64,000 nt of DNA from Rhizobium sp. SL86 (GCF_026672545.1 NZ_JAPPRJ010000008.1:248001-312000); one strand, 5' to 3'; shown: positions 8,848 through 17,058, counted from the first letter of the stretch. The notes: generated by a model not told the origin, from the letters alone. A program made the numbers and translations.

Positions 8848-8877
8848 GTAACACGTTACCGGTTTGGGAGCGGTAAC
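8848..8877. promoter_or_regulatory. candidate operator of the NolR-like regulator
   Basis: Upstream of the NolR-like gene lies GTAAC-AC-GTTAC (8848-8859), followed by a second inverted GGTAAC copy at 8872-8877 that pairs with GTTACC across 11 bases. Three related half-sites close to a start codon suggest a dimer-binding autoregulatory site. Confidence 0.45.
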
Positions 8878-8921
8878 AATGTATCACAAATCTAGCAAGT
8901 CGCAGTAAGGATTGTATATCC

Positions 8922-9674
8922 CTAAATTTTGCGTATCCGGTATACAGCGTCAAGTATTTGTGCAAGCTGGGCTTCTACTGGCAACGGTTCGGCCATTCCG
9001 AGTAGAAATTCGTACCGGAATGATACACTTCCGCTGACCAAGTTGAAGCCGGCTGGATCCAGCCCTGCCAAATGGTAGCCTGACGCCTTCGGAGCGCCAA
9101 CCACAGCAGCAAGCTGAGTCGCATCCCGATACTTTATCATAATATCTTCTTCCAGCCGCAGCCAGTCCTCCGGGGCGCCTGGTACAGGGATTTTGAAGGC
9201 CTCGCCGTCGAGCACATAGGCCCGGCCGAACCCTCCGTTGAGCGAGGCGTGCTGCGGCTCCAGCCGGAAGAAGCTGAAGTCGGGAAAATCGATGTAGAGG
9301 GAGGCCTTCGGGTGCCGGTTGAGAAAGCGCTGCCGCGCCCTTTTGTGCTCCGGCGTGTCGCGCGCCACCTGTTTTGCCGTGGCGAACAGGGTGATGCGCG
9401 GGTGGGCGAGCGGATCCCCCTTGCCGACCTCGCCGGCGAGCAGCGAACAACGGGGATCGGCGATCAGGCTTTGTGTGTGCGAGGCAAGCGCCGACACGAG
9501 GATCAGCGGCGTGCCATCGAGATCGGTCGCCATCAGGGCCCGGCTGACCGCAGGGAAGCCTGAGTCCCGGTCCTGCACGGCAAGCGAGACGAAGCGGGCG
9601 GAGCGAACGAGCTTGCGGGCAAGGCTGAGGCCATCGGGATCTAGCTCCCGCAAGACGTTCTGCTTTTCTGTCAC
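8922..9674 (-). CDS. HugZ-family heme protein (pyridoxamine oxidase-like split barrel)
   Basis: A 250-residue protein with an N-terminal split-barrel domain of the pyridoxamine 5'-phosphate oxidase superfamily (ARFVSLAVQDRDSGFPAVSRALMATDLDGTPLILVSALASHTQSL), then RCSLLAGEVGKGDPLAHPRITLF. The C-terminal alpha/beta domain is like HugZ/HutZ (YRDATQLAAVVGAPKASGYHLAGLDPAGFNLV). HugZ and HutZ bind heme and take part in heme degradation for iron acquisition. It starts only four bases after the choV stop on the same strand, so it is probably co-transcribed with the choline importer. A functional link is not obvious. The heme receptor gene lies about 7.5 kb away. Confidence 0.8.
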   Translation of the reverse strand: MTEKQNVLRELDPDGLSLARKLVRSARFVSLAVQDRDSGFPAVSRALMATDLDGTPLILVSALASHTQSLIADPRCSLLAGEVGKGDPLAHPRITLFATAKQVARDTPEHKRARQRFLNRHPKASLYIDFPDFSFFRLEPQHASLNGGFGRAYVLDGEAFKIPVPGAPEDWLRLEEDIMIKYRDATQLAAVVGAPKASGYHLAGLDPAGFNLVSGSVSFRYEFLLGMAEPLPVEAQLAQILDAVYRIRKI

Positions 9675-9678
9675 GGTT

Positions 9679-10728
9679 TCACCCTTCGCGGCGCCGGTGA
9701 CGGGTCAGACCGGCGATGATGTCGTCTGCACCGATGGTGCCGATCACGGCGCCGTTGTCAACGATGCCGATGACGCCCGGTTGTCGCGCCAGTGCGTCCA
9801 TCACGTCGATCAGCGGCGTTTCCCGGCGTGCTGTCGCAGTCACCGGTGCCTGGGCGGTTTCGTCCGCACCGGCACGCATGATGTCGCCGGCCGTCAGCAT
9901 GGTGATCGGGTTCAAGTGCTGGACGAAATCGGCAACATACTGGTCGGCCGGCTTCTGGACGATCTCCTGCGGCGTGCCGCACTGGACGATACGACCGCCT
10001 TCCATGATGGCGATGCGGTTGCCGATGCGGAAGGCCTCGTCCAGATCGTGGCTGACGAAGAGAATGGTCTTCTTCAGCCGGCTCTGGAATTCGAGAAGCT
10101 CATCCTGCAGACGCGTGCGGATGAGCGGGTCGAGCGCCGAGAACGGCTCGTCCATCAGGAGGATCGGCGCGCCGGTGGCAAAGGCACGCGCAAGCCCGAC
10201 GCGCTGCTGCATGCCGCCGGACAGTTCGCCCACCTTGCGGTCTGCCCATTGCGACAGGTTCACAAGTGCCAACTGCTCGGCAACCTGTGCCTTGCGCTCC
10301 TTTTCGGGCACGCCCGCCAGCTCCAGCCCGAAACCGACATTGTCGGCGACCGTGCGCCAGGGCAAAAGACCGAACTGCTGGAAAACCATCGAGACCGTGT
10401 GCATGCGCAGGTCGCGCAGCACTTTCTGCGAACAGCGGTAGGGATCGACCGCACCGCCCTTGCTCATGACGGTCACGGAGCCACGCACCACTGGTGCCAG
10501 GCCGTTGACGGCTCTGAGCAAGGTCGACTTGCCGGAGCCGGAAAGCCCCATCAGCACGAGGATCTCGCCTTCGCGAATGGTGAGCGAGGCTTTCGAGACG
10601 CCAAGCACGAGGCTGGTGGCCTTGCTGATCTCGTCGCGGCTTTTGCCGTCATCCATCATGGCAAGGGCGCGATCCGGCTGGTCGCCGAAAACGATATCGA
10701 CGGCGCCGAAGATGATTGCATCCGTCAT
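9679..10728 (-). CDS. choV: choline ABC transporter ATP-binding protein
   Basis: A 349-residue ATPase of the proline/glycine betaine/choline importer group. It has Walker A GLSGSGKST, FQQFGLLPWRTV, the ABC signature LSGGMQQRVGLARA and Walker B ILLMDEPFSALD, plus a C-terminal extension with a CBS-like regulatory segment (PLIDVMDALARQPGVIGIVDNG). It hydrolyses ATP at the inner face of the membrane to drive choline uptake with ChoW and ChoX. The start at 10728 overlaps the choW stop by four bases (ATGA), showing translational coupling. A longer in-frame ORF continues through choW on the wrong frame and was rejected. Confidence 0.93.
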   Translation of the reverse strand: MTDAIIFGAVDIVFGDQPDRALAMMDDGKSRDEISKATSLVLGVSKASLTIREGEILVLMGLSGSGKSTLLRAVNGLAPVVRGSVTVMSKGGAVDPYRCSQKVLRDLRMHTVSMVFQQFGLLPWRTVADNVGFGLELAGVPEKERKAQVAEQLALVNLSQWADRKVGELSGGMQQRVGLARAFATGAPILLMDEPFSALDPLIRTRLQDELLEFQSRLKKTILFVSHDLDEAFRIGNRIAIMEGGRIVQCGTPQEIVQKPADQYVADFVQHLNPITMLTAGDIMRAGADETAQAPVTATARRETPLIDVMDALARQPGVIGIVDNGAVIGTIGADDIIAGLTRHRRREG

Positions 10729-11612
10729 GCGCCTTCTCCTTCGCTGTCGGCCCGGAACATGCGGTCGAGGATGATCGCCAGGATGACGATACAGAGACCC
10801 GCCTCGAACCCGCGTGCGACATTGACGGTGTTGAGGGCCCTGACCACCGGCACGCCGAGGCCATTGGCGCCGACGAGGGCTGCGATCACCACCATCGACA
10901 GCGACAGCATGATGGTCTGGGTCAGCCCCGCCATGATCTGCGGCATGGCAAAGGGCAATTCCACCTTGCTCAGTACCTGTGCCGGCGTTGCGCCGAAGGC
11001 AACGGCGGCTTCGGTCAGCGCGGAAGGCGTCGAGATGATACCGAGACGGGTGAGGCGGATGGGCGCTGGAATGGCGAAGATAACGGTGGCGATCAGGCCA
11101 GGCACCATGCCGAGACCGAAGAGGATCAGCGCCGGAATGAGATAAACGAAGGTCGGGATCGTCTGCATCAGGTCGAGCATCGGACGCAGAAGCTCGTAGA
11201 GCCATGGGCGGCGGGCGCAGGCAATGCCGACCGGAACGCCGATCGCCATGCTGACGGCGGCCGCGGCCACGACCAGCGCCAGCGTTTCGGTCGTTTCCTT
11301 CCAATAACCTTGGTTGATGATGAAAAGCAGTCCGAGACAGGTGAAGACTGCGACGCCCGCCGAGCGGCGAAAATACCAGGCGATGCCGGTGAAGGCGGCC
11401 ACCACCGCAAGCGGATGCGGCCACTGGAGAACGAGGAGAAGCGCATCGATGATGTGCTTGAGGACGGTGGAGAGCCAGTCGAAAAACCAGGCGCCGCTGA
11501 GGGTCAGCCAGTCGACGAAGTGTTTGGCCCAGATCCCGACCGGGATTTTGTGGTCTGTCAGAAATTCCAAAGGACGTCTTCCCGTGTTGGACAGATTGCG
11601 CGGGAGCGGCAT
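10725..11612 (-). CDS. choW: choline ABC transporter permease
   Basis: A 295-residue inner-membrane permease matching ChoW/ProW. LTDHKIPVGIWAK near the N-terminus is the segment remembered from Sinorhizobium ChoW. Several hydrophobic helices follow, and the permease loop EAAVAFGATPAQVLSKVELPFAMPQIMAGL (EAA motif) contacts the ATPase. It forms the channel for choline, later oxidised to glycine betaine as carbon source or osmoprotectant. An internal start near LEFLTDHK is also possible, because the first 16 residues look less conserved. It lies downstream of choX across 142 bases. Confidence 0.92.
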   Translation of the reverse strand: MPLPRNLSNTGRRPLEFLTDHKIPVGIWAKHFVDWLTLSGAWFFDWLSTVLKHIIDALLLVLQWPHPLAVVAAFTGIAWYFRRSAGVAVFTCLGLLFIINQGYWKETTETLALVVAAAAVSMAIGVPVGIACARRPWLYELLRPMLDLMQTIPTFVYLIPALILFGLGMVPGLIATVIFAIPAPIRLTRLGIISTPSALTEAAVAFGATPAQVLSKVELPFAMPQIMAGLTQTIMLSLSMVVIAALVGANGLGVPVVRALNTVNVARGFEAGLCIVILAIILDRMFRADSEGEGA

Positions 11613-11754
11613 GAGCTTTGCCGGAGGCAGGACTCAGCGCCTGGCGAATGCAATCGTGCGAGCGCATTCCCCGCACGGCACCAATCAGCACGGAACGGAC
11701 GATCGCCTCCGCAATGGAAAGCGACCGCCCCGGTTCCGCACGGGCCTTGTCCCC

Positions 11755-12705
11755 TTAGAGACCGAGCTTTGCCTTGACCGCAGCCAGTCCATCCTTGCCG
11801 TCGAGCGTGGTGACGCCCGCAAGCCAGGGGGTGACGGCCGAGGGATTGTCCTTCAGCCAGGAGAGGGCCGCCTTCTGCGGGTCCTGGCCGTCGTTCAGGA
11901 TCTTGCCCATGATGACGTTTTCCATGGGCAGGCTGAACTTCAGGTTGGTGATGAACGTGCCGACATTCGGGCAGTCCTTGGTGAAGCCGGCGCGGACATT
12001 GGTGTAGATCTGCGCGCCGCCGAAATCGGGGCCGAACACCTCGTCGCCGCCGGTCAGATAGGTCAGCTTGAAGTTCGCGTTCATCGGATGCGGTTCCCAG
12101 CCGAGGAAGACGATCGGCTCGCCGGCCCGGTCGGCGCGGGCGACCTGCGCCAGCATGCCCTGTTCGGAGGATTCGACGAGTTCGAGCTTCTTCAGGCCGA
12201 AACTGTCCTTGGCGATCATGTCGAGGATCAGACGGTTGCCGTCATTGCCGGGTTCGATGCCGTAGATCTTGCCGTCCAGCTCCTTGGCGTGGGTGGCGAT
12301 ATCCTTGAAATCCTTGATGCCGAGCGCGGCGCCCTTGGCATTGGTGGCAAGCGTGTATTTGGCGCCCACCAGGTTCGGGCCGAAGGATTCGACCGACTTG
12401 TCGTTCAGGAAGGGACGCACATCGGCTTCCTGCGTCGGCATCCAGTTGCCGAGGAAGACGTCGATATCCTTGTTCTTCAGCGACTGATAGGTGACCGGCA
12501 CCGACAGAACCTTGACTTCGGGCGTATAGCCGAGTGCATCGAGGAGCACGGCTGCGGTCGCCGTCGTCGCGGTGATGTCCGTCCAGCCCACGTCCGAAAA
12601 ACGAACGGTGCTACAGCTTGCCGGATCGGCGGCCAGCGCCTGACCCGTGGCCATCGCGGTGATGAGAGCCGCGACCGATAATTTCAGCGAAGTCGTTCCT
12701 GGCAT
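11755..12705 (-). CDS. choX: choline-binding periplasmic protein
   Basis: A 316-residue periplasmic binding protein with a signal peptide ending near residue 25 (GQALA). FSDVGWTDITATTA, FLGNWMPTQ, GAKYTLATNA and FLGWEPHPMN place the tryptophans and tyrosine that form the aromatic cage around the quaternary ammonium of choline in Sinorhizobium ChoX. An Asp two residues after the first Trp is also present. It is first in transcription order, with GGAG about six bases before ATG. It supplies choline to ChoWV. Choline is more likely than betaine as ligand because the whole cassette is of cho type. Confidence 0.95.
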   Translation of the reverse strand: MPGTTSLKLSVAALITAMATGQALAADPASCSTVRFSDVGWTDITATTATAAVLLDALGYTPEVKVLSVPVTYQSLKNKDIDVFLGNWMPTQEADVRPFLNDKSVESFGPNLVGAKYTLATNAKGAALGIKDFKDIATHAKELDGKIYGIEPGNDGNRLILDMIAKDSFGLKKLELVESSEQGMLAQVARADRAGEPIVFLGWEPHPMNANFKLTYLTGGDEVFGPDFGGAQIYTNVRAGFTKDCPNVGTFITNLKFSLPMENVIMGKILNDGQDPQKAALSWLKDNPSAVTPWLAGVTTLDGKDGLAAVKAKLGL

Positions 12706-12822
12706 GAGATTGCTCCATTTTTATGTTCCCCGGCCATTATCAATATATGGAAAGGGCAAGCAAGCACGCCTATTCGCGCCGGAAGATAGGGGGTGTTTGC
12801 GACAATGTGTCCAAAATGTGGT

Positions 12823-12836
12823 TTGACTTCGGTCAA
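12823..12836 (+). promoter_or_regulatory. FNR/FixK/NnrR-type box upstream of pseudoazurin
   Basis: TTGACTTCGGTCAA fits the TTGA-N6-TCAA pattern bound by FNR-family activators and is a perfect dyad extending to TTTGAC/GTCAAA. It lies 87 bases before the pseudoazurin ATG, a distance compatible with activation from about -41.5. This suggests induction at low oxygen or by nitric oxide. Confidence 0.7.
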
Positions 12837-12922
12837 ACCATAAGCGTTGGCGGCAGCGTATCAGCAGGTCCGAAACAACAGTGACGACCGCACGAGGCGG
12901 TGCGTCCACAAGGAGCCTGACG

Positions 12923-13378
12923 ATGAAATGGACGACCCTGATTGCAGCCGGCGTGATGATGGCCGGCAGCGCCCTGTGCGGTACATCTGCCGCTGCCGCA
13001 GAGTTTGAAGTCAAGATGCTCAACAAGGGGTCCGATGGCGAGGCCATGGTGTTCGAACCGGCTTCCTTAAGGGTTGCCGTGGGCGATACCGTCCGTTTCC
13101 TGCCGGTCGACAAGGGGCATGATGCCGCTGCGGTCAAGGAACTCATTCCCGAAGGTACGGAGGAGTTCAAGGGCAAGATGAACCAGGAACTGGTGGTGAC
13201 CATCACCAAGGAAGGCGCCTATGTGATCAAGTGCTCGCCGCATTGGGGCATGGGCATGGTGGCGCTGATCGTGGCAGGCGAGGGCGCGCCGGCCAATCTG
13301 GAGGCCATCAAGACGGCGAAGATGGCCAAGAAGACCCGCGAACGCCTCGACAAGGAGATCGCCGCGCTCGGTCTTTGA
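12923..13378 (+). CDS. pseudoazurin (type 1 blue copper protein)
   Basis: A 151-residue cupredoxin with a signal peptide ending around residue 25. The mature protein shows the four type 1 copper ligands at the spacing expected for pseudoazurin: His66 (KGHDA), Cys104 and His107 (KCSPHWGMGM), and Met112. It carries electrons in the periplasm, classically to copper nitrite reductase or nitrous oxide reductase in denitrifiers. AGGAG precedes the ATG by seven bases. An FNR-type box lies upstream. No denitrification genes adjoin it in this window, so its partner would be encoded elsewhere. Confidence 0.95.
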   Translation: MKWTTLIAAGVMMAGSALCGTSAAAAEFEVKMLNKGSDGEAMVFEPASLRVAVGDTVRFLPVDKGHDAAAVKELIPEGTEEFKGKMNQELVVTITKEGAYVIKCSPHWGMGMVALIVAGEGAPANLEAIKTAKMAKKTRERLDKEIAALGL

Positions 13379-13454
13379 GCGTTTGCGCAGTTGCCTCTGT
13401 GCTTTATGAGGCAAGTCTCCTACATTGATCCCACGCGGCGACGAGGGGGCGGTG

Positions 13455-14276
13455 ATGGGCGGACAGGCGCTGACGGATGGCACGGCGGTTGGCGAGACAC
13501 TGGCCGCCCTGCGTGCCAGATTGTCGATGGTGGTGAGCCGTCTGCTGACCGGCGGGCGGCTCAGCGGTCGTCTTGTCCGCCACGATCTGCTTGACGGGGC
13601 GCATGAGGAGATGGACCGCGTCGCGATCGAAGCGCGTCAGGTGGAAAGTCAGCTCGTCCGGCGCATCTTCGATATGGATCAGGAGACGCAGCGGCTCCTC
13701 GCCTCGCTGCAGCAGCAGACGGAGACGGCGCGCCGCTCCGGATGGCGTGCGCGTTTCGGCCTGAAGAGACCGGAGCGGATGGATGCCGAGGCGGATCGCC
13801 GCGCGCTCGTTGCACTGGTTGCCCTGGTGCGGGAAACCGACACGATGCTGGGGGCCCTGGAGGACCATCGGAGCGTCCTGCGAACGCTGCTTGTCGAGAG
13901 CGAACAGGCGCTGGACGAGGCGCTCATGCGCCTGCGCTCGCTTGCGGCAAGGCCGGAAGGGGATCACATGACGGAGGGCCTGCAGCCGGCCATCGATCTG
14001 CTGCAGGAACTCGTCGACAGGATCATCGGGCTGATCGGTGCCGTCAGCCTGCTGATCAACAAGCTGTGGATCGATGCGGAGGAGCAGATCATCGCCCTGT
14101 CGGGACTGAAGCTTGTCCTGAACGATGCGGAGGAGAGCCTGCCAAGGCTTGCCGAGCTGTTTCGGCGGGCGGAACGCGGCCTGCTCAGCGTGCGCGGATT
14201 GTCTTCCCGCCAGGAGCGAATCAACGACGCGTTCCGCTTTCGGCTGAACGCGTCTCGACAAGCCGCCACAGGATAA
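13455..14276 (+). CDS. helical protein of unknown function upstream of the DUF2333 gene
   Basis: A 273-residue protein, almost entirely helical and heptad-like, rich in Arg, Glu and Leu (for example LVRETDTMLGALEDHRSVLRTLLVESEQALDEALMRLRSL). One hydrophobic patch, IIGLIGAVSLLINKLWI near residue 195, could be a membrane-associated helix. I do not recognise a named domain. ATG 13455 is preceded by GAGGGG; a GTG one codon earlier is the alternative. It is followed 33 bases later by the DUF2333 membrane protein gene on the same strand, so the two are probably one operon. Confidence 0.7.
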   Translation: MGGQALTDGTAVGETLAALRARLSMVVSRLLTGGRLSGRLVRHDLLDGAHEEMDRVAIEARQVESQLVRRIFDMDQETQRLLASLQQQTETARRSGWRARFGLKRPERMDAEADRRALVALVALVRETDTMLGALEDHRSVLRTLLVESEQALDEALMRLRSLAARPEGDHMTEGLQPAIDLLQELVDRIIGLIGAVSLLINKLWIDAEEQIIALSGLKLVLNDAEESLPRLAELFRRAERGLLSVRGLSSRQERINDAFRFRLNASRQAATG

Positions 14277-14309
14277 CTACGTGGAAGGCGGTCTTTGGAG
14301 GGCCTGTTG

Positions 14310-15440
14310 ATGATGGATGTCGTTTCCGCCTTTTTCCGCCGGGCAGGCGCTGCCGTGTGGCGGGCTCTTCAGCTTGGATTTGCTGCCATCGCCTGGCCGT
14401 TCATGGCGGCCCATGGCTGGTATCGCCAGCGCCATCTGATGATCAAGCTGCCGGTCGCGGCGGCGTTGCTGTTCCTGGTCGGGCTCTACGGTTATTTCAT
14501 CTGGCAGACGCAGGTCTGGACCGGCTTCGACCCGAACTTCACCGACCGCTACCAGCTCTCCGAACGGACAGTCGCGGCCGGCCAGCCGCTTGCGCCGCAG
14601 ACGGCGTCCGCCAGCGATCCGGTCCGCAGCTGCCAGTCCTCCGCGATCGTCGATACGGTCGCCGACCTGACGGACCAGAACGTCAACCAGAATGCCTGGA
14701 TTTCCTCCATGCTGCTCTACCGTCTCGGCCTGTTCGGCATGGACTGGGACCGCACGCCGTTTCTCGACAACAAGGCGTCCTTCCAGCGCGGGGTGAACCA
14801 GGCGGTGCGGCGCACGGCAGTCGAACTCGTCGATACGCTCGGCCGGGTGCGTGGCACCTCCGGCATCAACAACGATCTGCAGGATGCGCGCGGAAACCTG
14901 CAGTTCGACGAATATTCGTGGTATTTCGGCCTCGATCCCTTCGGCTTCAAGACGCCGACGCCGAGCTACTACCGTGCGGCGATCAACAGCCTGCGCAAGT
15001 TCAACGTCGATCTGGCCGCCTGCAACGCGCTGTTCGATACCCGCGCCGACAATCTGGTGCAGTTCGTCGACCGTATCGCCAATGATCTCGGCTCGACCTC
15101 GGCGATCCTGCGGGAGCGTTCGGAAAATCACAATGCCGGCTGGTTCGACACCCGGGCCGATGACCGGTTCTGGTTCGCCTATGGCCAGCTCTACGGGTAT
15201 TCGGCCGTGCTGTCCGCTGCCGGTGCAGACTTCGCCCAGGTCATTCGCGAGCGCAATCTCGGTTCGCTCTGGGGCGAGACGCTGTCGCAGTTCCAGGCGG
15301 CGCTTCGCATCCAGCCCGCCATCATCTCGAACGGCAGCGAATCCGGTCTGCTCATGCCGACGCATTTGGCGACGATGGGGTTCTATATCCTGCGCACCCG
15401 TTCGAACCTTGTCGAAGTGCGTCAGGTTCTCGACCGCTGA
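14310..15440 (+). CDS. DUF2333 family membrane protein
   Basis: A 376-residue protein with one membrane helix at about residues 48-67 (PVAAALLFLVGLYGYFIW) and a large periplasmic domain recalling DUF2333: NQNAWISSMLLYRLGLFGMDWDRTPFLDNKASFQRGVNQAVRR, then DEYSWYFGLDPFGFKTPTPSYYR. Function is unknown. ATG 14310, followed at once by another ATG, has GGAGGG eight bases upstream, so it is preferred over the upstream TTG at 14295. It is probably co-transcribed with the helical protein gene before it. It converges on the PAS protein gene. Confidence 0.87.
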   Translation: MMDVVSAFFRRAGAAVWRALQLGFAAIAWPFMAAHGWYRQRHLMIKLPVAAALLFLVGLYGYFIWQTQVWTGFDPNFTDRYQLSERTVAAGQPLAPQTASASDPVRSCQSSAIVDTVADLTDQNVNQNAWISSMLLYRLGLFGMDWDRTPFLDNKASFQRGVNQAVRRTAVELVDTLGRVRGTSGINNDLQDARGNLQFDEYSWYFGLDPFGFKTPTPSYYRAAINSLRKFNVDLAACNALFDTRADNLVQFVDRIANDLGSTSAILRERSENHNAGWFDTRADDRFWFAYGQLYGYSAVLSAAGADFAQVIRERNLGSLWGETLSQFQAALRIQPAIISNGSESGLLMPTHLATMGFYILRTRSNLVEVRQVLDR

Positions 15441-15455
15441 GAGGCGCCGGAGCGG

Positions 15456-15887
15456 TCAGTGCTCTGTCATCAGCCGGTGCATGCCTTCGCACCGGTGCGG
15501 CACAACCTCCCAGGTGATGCCGACGACCTCGCCGCTCGTGCCTTCCTTCGCGCGGAAACGGCCGGTCGAGCAATACCAGCGATAGCTGTCGCCCTCTTTG
15601 CGGATGCGGTGGATCTTCTGATAGGACATCGGCTGCGCGGATGCACCTTCGTGCGCTTCCATGACGCGGCTCAGATCGTCGGGATGAAGCCTTGCCGAAA
15701 TCTCCATCATGTTCACAGGCCCCTCGGTCGAGGGCAGGCCGAAGAAGCCGAGAAGCGTCTCGCAGAAATAGGTATGGCCGGTATCCAGATCATGCCGCCA
15801 ATAGCCTAAGGCATTAAACGTCGAGAAAATCTCGACCACATCGGCGTCCGTCATGTCAAACGGTCGTTTTGCGGCTTTTTCATCCAT
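15456..15887 (-). CDS. single PAS-domain protein
   Basis: A 143-residue protein made almost wholly of one PAS_3-type fold: NALGYWRHDLDTGHTYFCETLLGFFGLPSTEGPVNMMEISARLHPDDL, then YQKIHRIRKEGDSYRWYCSTGRFRAKEGTSGEVVGITWEV. It has no output domain, DNA-binding domain or membrane segment, so it is likely a sensory adaptor or a ligand-binding partner for another signalling protein. The neighbouring LuxR-type regulator gene, 82 bases upstream on the same strand, might be functionally linked, but the sequence does not show this directly. Confidence 0.8.
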   Translation of the reverse strand: MDEKAAKRPFDMTDADVVEIFSTFNALGYWRHDLDTGHTYFCETLLGFFGLPSTEGPVNMMEISARLHPDDLSRVMEAHEGASAQPMSYQKIHRIRKEGDSYRWYCSTGRFRAKEGTSGEVVGITWEVVPHRCEGMHRLMTEH

Positions 15888-15969
15888 CGATCGAACACGA
15901 CATGTGTTCTTGACGCAACATGCCGCTCCCTCACTCGCACTTCAGCTACCTGAGCGGATCGAGCGGGAT

Positions 15970-16695
15970 TTAGCTGATCAGCCGCAGGCGAATGGCTTTG
16001 GCTACCAGCTGAGTCCGATTCACGCAATCGAGTTTCTTGATGGCCTTATTTAGGTAGGTGTTGACCGTGTGATCCGACAGCGACAGGATGTTTGCGATCT
16101 CCGCCGATGTCTTGCCCTGCGATGTCCAGCGAACCACTTCCAGCTCGCGGGCGGTGAGCAGATTGCGATGCAAAGGCTCGTCGCCGCGCAGTCTGTCGAA
16201 GCTTCGAAACGACTGGAGAAAGAGCATTCCGAGTTCGTTGAGCTCGGGCAGCGTCAACAGGGCGCGATCGCCATCCAGACGCATGACGAAGACCGATCCG
16301 TTCGACGAATAGAGAGGCATCGCAACGCCCGTTGCAATGCCCCAGATCTTCAAGATGCGGGTCATGGTGTCGGGAAACGCGAGGCGCAGGTCTTCCTGAC
16401 GCTCGTTGCTGTAACTCCAGCAAAGCGGCAGTGCCATGTTCTTGAGGAGCGGGACGAGTGGACAATGCACCAGCAGGCGCCGTGCGTCGAAGTCCTGGAT
16501 CAGGCGCCGCGGGAGTGTGGTTTCGATGATGAGGGACGAGAGCGTGTGATCGCTTGGCGCCGGGGCCGTCATCAGCGTGAAGAAACGAAAGCCAAACTGT
16601 GCTGGCAGTTTTTCCATCGCAGCAACGATGGCCGCCCGCGAGTCCGCCGACGAGATTTCTTTGCTGAGGACGGAATGGCGTTCCAGTGTAATCAT
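15970..16695 (-). CDS. LuxR-family regulator with autoinducer-binding-like domain (probable solo)
   Basis: A 241-residue protein with an N-terminal autoinducer-binding-like domain and a C-terminal LuxR helix-turn-helix (LTARELEVVRWTSQGKTSAEIANILSLSDHTVNTYLNKAIKKL, about 177-220). By my alignment, the TraR ligand residues Trp57, Tyr61 and Asp70 correspond to Leu65, Phe69 and Cys78 here, while Pro79 and Trp93 match conserved positions. The domain may therefore bind something other than a normal acyl-homoserine lactone. No luxI-type synthase gene is present in the window. Two inverted repeats lie in the long AT-rich region upstream. Confidence 0.87.
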   Translation of the reverse strand: MITLERHSVLSKEISSADSRAAIVAAMEKLPAQFGFRFFTLMTAPAPSDHTLSSLIIETTLPRRLIQDFDARRLLVHCPLVPLLKNMALPLCWSYSNERQEDLRLAFPDTMTRILKIWGIATGVAMPLYSSNGSVFVMRLDGDRALLTLPELNELGMLFLQSFRSFDRLRGDEPLHRNLLTARELEVVRWTSQGKTSAEIANILSLSDHTVNTYLNKAIKKLDCVNRTQLVAKAIRLRLIS

Positions 16696-16998
16696 CAGGT
16701 GATCTTGTCACACATGCGAAGCAGTGACCCCTCAGGCAAACCGAGGAATGTCGCAGACGGGTGGAGAGAATGTTTCAATGTCTTCTCTTATCACGGGGCC
16801 AAGATAAAGCGAACGAATATTCAGTTCCACTTATTTTATGGAATACAACTGGAATCACTTTTTTCCGTTAATGTATCGGAAAATCCCATGTACTTGCTTT
16901 TCACAGAGACAGAAAACGTACTGTCGGTTGTTTCTTGATTAGCTCTTTGGGCAATGCGCAATCCGCAGTTGATTCACTGTTGTCAAATCGCCTCACCG
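16696..16998. other. AT-rich intergenic region between luxR-type and heme receptor genes
   Basis: No gene is supported. The stretch is AT-rich for this genome and holds two inverted repeats, TTCCA-N9-TGGAA at 16825-16843 and TTTTCCG-N9-CGGAAAA at 16861-16883. These are possible regulator sites for the divergent genes. The iron boxes lie just beyond it at 17019-17058. Confidence 0.5.
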
Positions 16999-17018
16999 GA
17001 CAGGATCCCACCTAAATA

Positions 17019-17058
17019 TGATCATTTAAATCATGTTTAATGTTGACAATATAAATCA
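17019..17058 (+). promoter_or_regulatory. tandem iron-responsive boxes (TGA-N9-TCA) over the heme receptor promoter
   Basis: TGATCATTTAAATCA (17019-17033) and TGACAATATAAATCA (17044-17058) both fit TGA-N9-TCA, the iron-responsive operator bound by RirA in rhizobia. They start 25 bases apart. A TTGACA at 17043-17048 with TATGGG 17 bases later could be the -35 and -10, so the second box would cover the -35. Repression in iron-replete cells is inferred. Confidence 0.75.
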
